A stretch of 64,000 nucleotides of DNA from Latrodectus hesperus. Lineage: Eukaryota > Arthropoda > Arachnida > Araneae > Theridiidae. The position numbers and the translations under genes were made by a program. The notes under the pieces are model-generated. The model searched no databases. It was not told where the DNA came from and was given only the letters and a program-made list of their open reading frames with translations. Position 1 is the first letter of the stretch. Every line of letters begins with the position of its first letter. The stretch lies in assembly GCA_037975125.1 (NCBI GenBank), contig CM075853.1:92994773-93058772 (forward strand), written 5' to 3'. This document shows, piece after piece, positions 22,398 to 31,192 of this stretch.

Positions 22398-24001
22398 CAG
22401 TCAGTCACAAAAGTCTACGTACACATTCTGATTTTTGTATATTTTGCAGATAACTCATAATTTCGAAAATTCAATTTTATTTTCACAATTATTTCTCATA
22501 ACTCAGAATAAATAAATAAAATTATCAACATATTTGTTAAAACGTAATGAAAATAACAAAAGTTTCAAATTATGTGGTCACGAAAGTCTGCATACAGAGA
22601 CAGGAAACTCAAATTTTTGGCAATAAACAAAAATAAAAATACCATTAATACTTGGTAGGCCCTCCCTTTGAAGCAATGACTGCACGCATTCGGTTTGGCA
22701 TCGAATTCACCAGGTTCTTTGTTGTTTCAGGTGAAATTTGGGACCAAGCCTGCTGCATAGCCTTCTTTAGGGTTTCGACGCTGGTAATGGGTTGTTGTCT
22801 TATTTTTCTGTCGACTTCCTCCCAAATGTGTTCGATAGGGTTAAGGTCTGGAGACTGTGGAGGTGAATGCAACTGTTTGGGCGTCTTGTAGAGCAGCCAT
22901 TCCTTCACAATCTTTGCTGTGTGCTTAGAATCATTGTCTTGTTGGAAGACAAAGTTGCTTCCAAGTCCCAATTTTCTGACTGATTCATGTAGGTTGCCTT
23001 GCAAAATCTTCAGGTATCCAAAACGATCCATAGTACCCTCGATGAAAACCAGATTGCCAACTCCAGCTGCTGCCATGGCACCCCAAACGATCACTCTGCC
23101 TCCACCGTGTTTTTACGGTGGGAGTCAAATTCTTGGGGTTCATTTCTGTGTTTTTTTCCTCCAAACTTTTCCGCGGCCATCACTTCCAAAAATGTTGAAC
23201 TTGCTCTCGTCGGTGAACAAAACTGTTTTCCAAAACTCGAAATCCTTGTCAATATATGCAGAAGCAAAGGCAAGTCTTTTCTTTCGGTTTACAGATGATA
23301 CGAATGGTTTCCTTCTGGGAACTCTGCCATTGTAGCCGGCCAATCGAAGAATTCTACGAACATTTTCTGGGTGTACCTGCTTTCCAATTTCTGTTTCAAT
23401 TTGATCCGCTAATTTTGGGGCACTAATTTTTGGATTTTTCTTCACTTTTCTTACTATGGCTCTTGCTTCTCGATCATTGAGCTTCCTTGGACGACCACAT
23501 CGAGATTTGCTGAGCACATGTCCGCGTTTAACAAAGTTTCTGTAGATTGTTTGCACAGTCGACTGACTTTTGTTTACAATTTTGGCAATTTCGGAGTAAG
23601 ATTTCTTATCACATTTCAATTTTACTACCAAATTTTGAAGTTCTAAGGATGTTTTCTTTCCCTGGCTCATTTTAAAGCAATTTGCTATTGTAATATCATG
23701 GAAAATACTAACGATGAACTAACTACAAAAGTGCCACCTCAAACTTAAGTAACCTTCAACAAATCTTCATATGTAAATTTTCTCTTCTCAACCAATCGTG
23801 TGTATGCAGACTTTTGTGACGCGCTAATTTTTATATATTCACAAAATTTCCCAGTAGATGATAGTTTGAAACTTTTTAATTTTGTAAATCACAGTTTTTA
23901 GTTAAAAAGGAAATATTTATTCGATTTTGCAAATTGAAATATAACTCGGTTTTGAAATGTGCCCTTTTTTAGGGTTGTATGTAGACTTTTGTGATTGTCT
24001 G
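22398..24001 (-). mobile_element. Tc1-family transposon with IR/DR ends
   Basis: The element is bounded by TA on both sides, with ends CAGTCAGTCACAAAAGTCT and the near complement AGACTTTTGTGATTGTCTG. A second, internal pair of the same motif lies about 175 bp inward on each side: GTCACGAAAGTCTGCATACA at 22578-22597 and its complement at 23800-23819. This gives the two-sites-per-end IR/DR layout known from Tc3 and fish Tc1 elements. The transposase on the minus strand has frameshifts. Total length is 1604 bp. It sits inside the LINE ORF2. Confidence 0.92.
22645..23670 (-). pseudogene. Tc1 transposase (DD34E), two frameshifts
   Basis: The minus-strand reading opens at ATG 23670 with a paired-like helix-turn-helix (YSEIAKIVNKSQSTVQTIYR), a GRPRKL hook between the two DNA-binding subdomains and a second helix-turn-helix (KISAPKLADQIETEIG). 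The catalytic domain shows VLFTDESKFNIFG (first Asp), FQQDNDSKHTAK (second Asp) and SPDLNPIEHIWEE (Glu). There are 34 residues between second Asp and Glu, the DD34E signature of Tc1. Two frame changes between 23091 and 23140 break the protein just after WRKKTQK. The catalytic triad itself is intact, and length after correction is close to the usual 340 aa. Confidence 0.92.
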
Positions 24002-24377
24002 TATCTACAAATCCAGAAATTAAAATTCTTGCATGCTGTGAATTTCTACGCTAGTCTTACAGATATATTCTAATCTTAATGAAAAAAGAAAGCTACAACT
24101 CAAAATATTTTAACTATTTTCTACCATGAATTTATAAATCCGAATTTTTTCTTCTCAAATCAAGACTTTTTCTGTTAGTGACCACCGACTTCAATTAACT
24201 TTACTTAAATAAGGTTAGTCGATTGACTACATAAATCCTCTCCAAATACCTTCTTCAGTGAGAGCTACAAGCATCTTAGAATAAAGCTCCAAAAGTGTCC
24301 GCCATAACCTACCTACTTACCTAAATTGCAAGATAGAAGCGTTAAAATATTATCTTTCAGCATATGATTATTTTCTA

Positions 24378-24504
24378 AAAGGTTTAAACTCCATATTCGA
24401 GCAAGACGAAGTATCTTCCCACATATCTAAAATTTAATTTTTTTTTTAATTTTACATTTCTGGGAAGATGTCTCGTCTTGCTCGAATATGGAGTTTAAAC
24501 CTTT
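24378..24504. repeat. 44-bp imperfect inverted repeat, 39-bp spacer
   Basis: AAAGGTTTAAACTCCATATT and the following sequence (24378-24421) are mirrored at 24461-24504 with only about three or four mismatches. The spacer is T-rich. There is no target duplication or known terminal motif. Confidence 0.85.
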
Positions 24505-26017
24505 AGTTAGTTCTTTTATTTAACCTTTTAACCTATTTAAACTTTTAGTTAGTTCAAATTATTTAGTTTGAACTAAATACAGTAAATATATTTTGAACTG
24601 GATATTAAATTTTCATAATTTAAAAGTAGTTTAAAATATTTTGGAATTATTCGCCAAAAACATTTTTACCAATGATAAGCAACATTCATCCTTAGAAAAT
24701 CTTGTTAATACATAGAATGAATTAGATACAAATTAATCTGAAATCCTGATGAAAATATGTTAAACATGTCTTTTTAAAGAAGCAATGGTACAACATATTA
24801 TTAATTATTGTTAAAATGTCATTTAAACATTAGATATTACTTATGTCCTCATACCAGCATACGTTGTATTTGTAAGTTTTATATTTGAATACGTTTTTAT
24901 TTTAAATTATGAAAAGCATTTTTACAAAATTTATTTTATGTTCATTTTAAAAGTAATTGTTAGAATTTATATTGACAAATTTGAAATTCATAAGTCTACT
25001 TATAATTGTGAGACAAAATGTATTGGGTAAATAAAATAGGATTCTCGCATATTTATGTCAGTAAACATTTATTGATGGAATTATAAAACACACAAATAAG
25101 AGTTTAAATTTAAGCTAAAAAAATGTTTTGTAATTCAAAAATTATATTTTTTGTTTCTTCGTGTTTAGAAGTTTAATTTGCCTTTTAACTAAAAAAAGTC
25201 TAACAAAAATATTTTTATTTAAAAGCAACAAAAAAGTATCTTGTTAAAATTACAAATCAATACTTGAAAAAGACTCGCAATGTTGAATACACTTAAAATA
25301 AATTTTAGATATACTTTTCAATAATCATAATCCTCAAATATTTATCCAGAAAAATGTTATTATCAGATATGAAATATCAGTAATGACTCTCAACAGATTT
25401 TATCAGATTGTAGAGAATATTCAAAAATCGATCAACAAATGTTTGGCAATATTAATGAATATATCTTCAAAGGTATTTCATAGTCGATTGAAGGGAAGAA
25501 TGAGCCTTATTTGTGATGGCCTCCAATCCAGGAGTTTGTATCAGTTTCTATTATTAAATAGTGGGATATTGTGCCTTTTCTCATTTTACATGCCCCTCAC
25601 TATGTGAGTGGTTCGGAGTTTTCCGAAAGAAAAAATTCGCTGCGAAGGTATATTGTTGTGTGTCCAAATAACTTAGACCAGGATTCAATAATTCGCAAGA
25701 TCATGATCTTCAGAGTGAAAATTCAATTCTTATCTCAGTTAGATAATTGAGATGGATAATCATTTCTACATATATTTCATTTTTGCATGCTTCACGTTTT
25801 TTCCCTTGTGGTTTCCAAGTATTAATCATAGCCTATAAAAAAAAGCCCTCAAGATGGTTAAAAGGCAATGGAGGCTAAAAAATAACTAATAATATCTGTA
25901 AACTAGGAAATATTTGTTATGCAATGTCACAAGTGAAGATACCTATAATATTAAGAAGACATACATATAATATTAATCCCGTATTCAATATTTTTTACCA
26001 TATTTTCTTCTGAAAAT
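24505..26017. other. AT-rich intergenic stretch
   Basis: Nothing recognised except simple AT-rich sequence. Confidence 0.5.
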
Positions 26018-26140
26018 TAAACTATTAAATCAAGAAAACAAATAAATTGAACTTCTGTTTACACTTAATTCTAAATTTTGCTTTTAGAATTAAGTGTAAA
26101 CAGAAGTTCAATTTATTTGTTTTCTTGAATTAATAGTTTA
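26018..26140. repeat. 58-bp near-perfect inverted repeat, 7-bp spacer
   Basis: The arm 26018-26075 (starting TAAACTATTAAATCAAG) is complemented by 26083-26140 with a single clear mismatch. Transcribed, it would fold into an unusually long hairpin of roughly 57 pairs. No mobile-element ends flank it. Confidence 0.92.
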
Positions 26141-26425
26141 TAAATAGAAATTAAAAATAAATAGAAATTTTATTATTTTATATTTTTATATATTGTGATT
26201 TTCTCCTATTGATGAAATAAAATAATCTTTTAAACTTTATTTCTATTAAAATTCCGTAGTTCGTTATTAAGAATTACATTCCAGGTATTTAAAATTTTCA
26301 CACAGGAAATGGAAAAATGAAATTCATAGTATGCAGTATAAATCTAATCTATGGAAATTTTAGAAACCACTTGAAAAGCTGAAAATTTGAAAATAAAATT
26401 TTCACTGCCTTCTAGTGCTCTCTTC

Positions 26426-26446
26426 AAAAAAAAAAAAAAAAAAAAA
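26426..26446. repeat. A21 tract
   Basis: A pure run of 21 A. It could be the tail of a very old retrocopy, but no parent sequence is recognised upstream. Confidence 0.8.
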
Positions 26447-26592
26447 CTAGTAATTTATTTCTGAAATATTTGACGATCTCAGTTATTTTATTTGGGTTAC
26501 GTAGTGCATTCTTCAGAATTTCGTGAAGGTAATAAGCTCTCTTAAGATGGACACATGTTACAAAGTGGAATATTAAATGAGAATGTCGTTAA

Positions 26593-26930
26593 ACACATCC
26601 TATTTAATGATTCTTATCCTACTCGCATTCATTTGAGAAGAAATAAATCTTGTTTCTTATTATTTACTGAACCGGTGATCAACAAAGCGGTGCTTCTCCT
26701 ATTCTTTCCGATTTGATGGAAAGCTAAGGGCTCTTCTATTGTATAGTCTTCTATTCGTTGTAAAGCAAGAAGAATGGGAAAGTCGCCACAAGCATTCTAT
26801 TCAATGATTCTTATCCCACTCCACTCCTATTCTTTGGTGGAAATAAGTCTTTCCTATTATATACTTGATCGACATCCATCAAAGCAATGACTCCCATTTT
26901 TTCTGGTATTTTCTGATTTGCTGGAAGACT
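26593..26930. repeat. Diverged tandem duplication, ~195-bp period
   Basis: Shared motifs recur in order in both halves (from 26593 and from 26787): CTATT-AATGATTCTTATCC, ACTC, GAAATAA, TCTT, ATCAAAGC and TTTCTGATTTG-TGGAA. The copies differ at many positions, so this is an old duplication with no coding sense. Confidence 0.55.
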
Positions 26931-27489
26931 GGTGGTGCCAGGCACTTAGTAATTCACCTAAGTTTTTCTCTAAATTTCAATTCGATGACCAAGGTTTGGT
27001 TACCAACAGGGAAACTTGACTCGAACTGAAGCCCATAGAAAATTAAGAGCCTAAAAATTAAATCAAAACGTTAAAAATCATATGGAGTGAGGAATTCTTA
27101 ACTAAAATGTTATGTTTGTAAGCATTCCGATTTTTTTATAGACTTAGAATAATTTTCCTTGGTGAAAGTTGCCAGTTTAATTGAGTATTAAAGACTAATA
27201 TAGTTTCGTGTCATTTATATATTCTTACAAGTATTTAGTTTATAAGATGGAAAAGTCCTTTCATTTTATATTTTCATATTTTTGCTAATTCATAAACTCG
27301 TTGTTTCATTACTTTGAGCTATGCTCAATATAGTTACAAGCTATTGCAATATTTAATTCCGTTGTTTGAAACTACATTGAGCATTTATTTCATATATAAA
27401 GAAACATAAACAATATTATAGTTGATAATTCTTTACAAAATATGTTGTCTTTCCGTCATTTACATTAAATGAATTATGCATGAGTAATT

Positions 27490-27492
<3 letters not shown>

Positions 27493-27575
<83 letters not shown>
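27493..27575. repeat. (AT)n microsatellite at the Helitron 5' end
   Basis: About 83 bp of uninterrupted AT. It directly precedes the Helitron-like leader AAATGAATGTGTGTCTGTC. Helitron 5' ends commonly start TCTATATATATAA, so the tract may be an expansion of the element's own terminal repeat, or of the target. Confidence 0.9.
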
Positions 27576-27578
<3 letters not shown>

Positions 27579-28223
27579 GAATGTGTGTCTGTCTGTCTAC
27601 TCGATAGATTCAAAAACCATACACCCAATCACCGTGAAAATTTGGGAAATTATTAAGTATATCTCTAGAAAGGTTTTTGAAAATCTTTTTTTAAAATCAG
27701 AGTTGGGGTTCTAGGTGCTTCCGAACAAATATTCCAAAAATATCAAAATAAGATTTAATTAGTAATATTTGTTAAAAAAATGTAGCCATGAATAATTTGA
27801 AAAATTAAATTTTTACTCATGAAGTATACTAATATAACTTACTTTTATAAAACAAATTAAACAGTAAAAATAACAAACCCATAATAACAGTTGTAATAAA
27901 AATAAAGATATAAATCACAAGGTAAGTAAAATATTGAATCATTCCATTTATATTTTCTCAATTATTAAATATTACAAATTATATTAAAATTTAAAATATT
28001 TTAAATACACAAATTGTGTTTCCTTTAAGATTTCAAAAAATTAATTTAAATTACGAAAAACAACATTAATGCCTTTGACATTTGATTTTTCGGCAGCAAA
28101 TTCTAATAAATACAAAAACACAATCAGAAAACTATTGCAATTATTAATACGAGAATAAATAAAAATATTGATTTCCAGCTGAAGAAAATAATTAGAAATA
28201 CGTTTTATTTAATCTCACAACTA

Positions 28224-29722
28224 TGTCTCCAAAGCGATGTGCCATTGGTCGATCTACAAATCAAGCAAAAAGGAGAAGGGAAGATTGGGCTTCAGAAACA
28301 AGAGAGCAGAAAAACTAGGCAAGAAAGAGATCGCATTCACACTGCTCTTGCTCGATCATTATAAACGAGTGAACAGAAGAAAGGCAGCAAAGGAATCGAT
28401 TCGCAGGATACAGACAAAACAAACGATGTATACTGATTTGTATGGATTCAATTAGAATCCCCTTTACAATTACAGTCTTCTTCCAAGTGTAATTATTGGT
28501 AAAATTTATAAAAAGTGTGCATATTATGGTGCTCAAAAATTAAAAAATGAAACACCAGGTATGTGCTGTGCAGGTAGAAAAGTAAAGTTATCAGACTTGC
28601 GTTCACCACCTGTACCATTATTAATTTTAGTATCAAGTGAAACAAGTCAATCAAAAAGTTTCTTGAAAAATATACGCAAGTACAATTCATGCTTCCAAAT
28701 GACATCATTCGAAGCAACGAATATCATTAGCACAAATTATATGACAACATTTAAAGTACAAAGGCAAATTTATCACCATTCTGAATCACTACTACCCTTG
28801 CCAAATGCTGATCACAAATATCTTCAGATATATTTTATGGCAAATACTGACAAACAAATCAACAAACGGTGTCAACTGAATATGAGTACCAAACGAGAGA
28901 TTGTCACTGAATTACACGATTTGTTGTTGTTGTTACCGTATGCCAGCCAGGCTGGCAATATGGGATGCGCTGCTCCACTTTTCCAACTGAACCATATTTT
29001 GGTGTGGAGTCCGACTTCCTCAGTACACACATGCCATAGGTACCCGTTTATAGGGTAGGCAACCATTCACTCCACATTCATACAAGGAACGGACAAAGAC
29101 AAGATAGATAGAGAGAGAAAGTACATCCATGCCCGAACCGGGATTCGAACCCAGGACCCTACTATCCGCAGTCAGACACGTTGCCCACTAGACAAGTTGG
29201 GGACAAGTTGTTCAAACACAACTTTTTTGAACAGCATAAAGAATTAACTAAATTATTTAAAATCACCTTTGAACAAATGCCATCTGACGATAACAAAGTA
29301 ATGATAAAGGCAGATAAAGCACCTATAGGTCAACATCGAAGACAATTCAACGTACCAACCATCAATGAAGTGTCAATTGTCATAGTTTGTGAAGAATTTA
29401 ATTCTCGCGATATAATTCTTCATCGTGGAGATGGTGACGTCCAGCAAATATCGTTCCTATGATGCACTACAATATCCCATTCTATTTTGGCAACGAGAGG
29501 ATGGATATCATTTTAATATTAACATGAGAAATCCTACAACTAATGTGGACATTAACAAAAAGGTTAGTGCTATGAATCATTATGCGTTCGTTCGTGAGAA
29601 TAGTGATAATGAAATATTGAAATGTATACAATTATTTCATCAATACACTGTTGATATGCATGCCAAAAGAGAAAGTAAAAGACTCTTCTACATACAACTA
29701 AATCAAGTCAAATTGCATTCTG
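28224..29722 (+). pseudogene. Helitron Rep/helicase, N-terminal part
   Basis: The gene opens MSPKRCAIGRSTNQAKRR at 28224, the typical start of arthropod Helitron proteins, and hits TAG at 28315 after a frame change. Further conserved pieces are KKCAYYGAQKL and GMCCAGRKVKL (zinc-finger-like), FLKNIRKYNSCFQMTS, YHHSESLLPLP, then, beyond the SINE, KLFKITFEQMPSDD, NEVSIVIVCEEFNSRDI and YDALQYPILFWQREDGYHFN, ending with LFHQYTVDMHAKRESKRL. These belong to the N-terminal 'Helitron helicase-like' domain. The HUH nickase motifs that should follow are absent: the reading jumps at about 29720 to the helicase C-terminus. Confidence 0.9.
28927..29201 (-). mobile_element. tRNA-derived SINE with (AAC)n tail
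   Basis: On the minus strand it begins CCCAACTTGTCTAGTGGGCA (A box TCTAGTGGGCAAC), carries GACTGCGGATAG and a B box GGGTTCGAATCCC, then a body of about 190 bp ending CTGGCATACGG and (TAACAACAAC). It interrupts the Helitron Rep frame. Flanks GATTTGTTG and GACAAGTTG are an imperfect target duplication. It is a different family from the tRNA-Ser-like SINE. Confidence 0.82.
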
Positions 29723-29799
29723 ATGCCTGTACAACTAGCCTTTGTAATGACCATTAACAAAACATAGGGACAATCATTGCAAGTATGTGGATTAAATTA

Positions 29800-30740
29800 C
29801 CGTTATTTATACGCGAATCTAATGAGCATCGTTTTTGGCCAAATGCAGTATTCAAAATTGGGGTGCGCGTTAGATTCGACGGCGCATTAGATTCGAGTAC
29901 AAGGTCAGCAGTTCGCCGATGATCTCAACCAAATTTAAAACGTAACAATGGATTACTGTATTTCTCGACTACATTTACCGTTACATTTATCGTTGACACA
30001 TTATTGCATAGAGGAGTAGCATAGAGTTAGTATAAATAAACCTTTTAAGGGTACGTTCAGGTTGAGAACGAAAAATGGTTTTTTGAGCCAAACCTTGAAT
30101 TGACCCCGACAGGAAAAATAAAGCGTGCTGCACAGCACATTATTGCACACTGGGTTTCTCCTGACTGGAAAAGCATCGAAGCACAAATGATTGTGAAATC
30201 TTTCAAGAAATGTTGCATTTCAAATTCATTGAATGGCAGTGAAGATGACGTGCTCTGGAACGCCGAGGATGACGATGAGGAAAGAAGAAATGAATCTGCT
30301 TCTGACGAAGAGCTGCGAGGATTCCAGTGATAAAAACATTGGTGAATAAAGACGTTTACAATTAATCACTGATTGCAGAAACTGTTAGCTAGATATAAAT
30401 GTTACGAACTATTTCATGTTCATATTTTACGATAGGTACCATATATACGGTAGTGATAATTAACAATGATTGTTTCACATAACAATAGCCCACTAATAGG
30501 TTAATTCTATGTTCTGCTACTTTATATGTATAAATCCAATGTTGTATAAAATATGGTATCTAAATGTAAATAAAATTATCATTCCATTGATTGATAGTTT
30601 ATATACAAATCCATCGTTGTATAAAATAGGATTCAAAAAATTCCTCATACCACTGATGCGCATTACATTCGCCGACAAAAATTTTTTATTACTTAAAATT
30701 TTAAAATGGGGATGTGCATTAGATTCGCATAAATACGGTA
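29800..30740 (+). mobile_element. pogo/Tigger-like element, catalytic core deleted
   Basis: The ends are inverted copies about 32 bp long: left CCGTTATTTATACGCGAATC then TAATGAGCATC; right is the complement of CCGTATTTATGCGAATC then TAATGCACATC. TA flanks both sides, fitting pogo-group insertion. Its only coding remnant is a transposase C-terminus. It lies inside the Helitron helicase gene, so it is younger than that element. Length is about 941 bp, far below an autonomous pogo/Tigger. Confidence 0.8.
30080..30330 (+). pseudogene. pogo/Tigger-type transposase C-terminus
   Basis: The frame encodes LTPTGKIKRAAQHIIAHWV, then VKSFKKCCISNSLNGSEDD, an acidic stretch WNAEDDDEERRNESASDEEL and a stop at 30328. 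The 'IVKSFKKCGISNALDGSED' type motif followed by an acidic tail is typical of the end of pogo/Tigger and Jerky-type DDE transposases. The DNA-binding CENPB domain and the DDE core are missing. It cannot be active alone. Confidence 0.75.
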
Positions 30741-31192
30741 GATATATCCATGCTTCCACATGGAAAGCTGTACGTTGGGTGTTCACGGGTTGGAAAACCA
30801 TTAAATTTATTTGTTCTAGCACCAGATAGAAGAGCAAAAAATGTTGTATATTTATAAGCACTACTAAGATAAAGTTCACCATCAATCATCAAATATCATT
30901 TATTTTGTGATGATATTTAATAATTACAAAATGACTTTGCAATTGAAATTCGTTTGCAAAATTACTTATAATACCACAAGTGAAGAAGTATGTTTATTTT
31001 GCCATCAACTATGTATATCTATATTTTGTACGTATGTTATATTCAAATGACATTTATTTAAAGATAGTTTTATTGTTAATTTTCATTTTGATGCATTATA
31101 ATTAATAAATTATGTTTGTGGCTTTTTGATAAACACAGCAACGTGTGAACAGGTACAGCTAATCTACCTACATAGATAGATATATTTAAATA

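Larger units (their letters stand above)
16907..24054 (+). mobile_element. Near full-length two-ORF LINE (Jockey/I group with RNase H)
   Basis: The element has a 5' leader of about 345 bp, an ORF1 with zinc knuckles (17253 to about 18520), and an ORF2 with endonuclease, RT, RNase H and a Cys/His tail (18602 to about 24054). It is interrupted by a SINE at 18646-18872 and a Tc1 transposon at 22398-24001. Both interruptions can be subtracted to restore the reading, which proves they are later. ORF1 is badly frameshifted, while the RT core is still open for 646 codons. The exact 5' start is uncertain; it is placed where the opposite-strand R1 element stops. Confidence 0.88.
29717..30857 (+). pseudogene. 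Helitron helicase motifs V-VI and C-terminus, split by a pogo element
   Basis: Directly after the N-terminal fragment the sequence reads LMPVQLAFVMTINKT, a stop, then GQSLQVCGLN, the late SF1/Pif1-type helicase motif (family form AMTINKSQGQSL). The pogo-like element interrupts after GLN (29800-30740). From 30750 the reading resumes MLPHGKLYVGCSRVGKPLN, then LFVLAPDRRAKNVVYL and a stop at 30855-30857. This matches the extreme C-terminus of Helitron helicases. Everything between the N-terminal domain and motif V (HUH, tyrosine motif, Walker A/B) is deleted. Confidence 0.9.
27570..31162 (+). mobile_element. Helitron, Rep/helicase core deleted and twice invaded
   Basis: The 5' leader (TGTGTCTGTCTGTCTACTCG, then an 'AAACC-TACACCCAATCACCG' region) resembles arthropod Helitron 5' ends. 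The Rep/helicase gene starts at 28224 and its last 36 codons end at 30857. The 3' end GCAACGTGTGAACAGGTACA then GCTAA (ending 31162) matches the canonical Helitron terminus ending CTRR followed by T. Inside it lie a SINE (28927-29201), a pogo-like element (29800-30740) and a deletion at about 29720 that removed the replication-initiator core. The 5' TC cannot be placed because of the (AT)n tract. Confidence 0.85.

Noticed and set aside
29110..29201. tRNA-like gene on the minus strand
   Set aside because: Same reasoning: B box present, but part of a SINE with an (AAC)n tail inserted in a Helitron gene.
30517..30885. 122-codon minus-strand frame
   Set aside because: It runs antisense across the pogo-like element end and the Helitron C-terminal codons; hydrophobic by chance.
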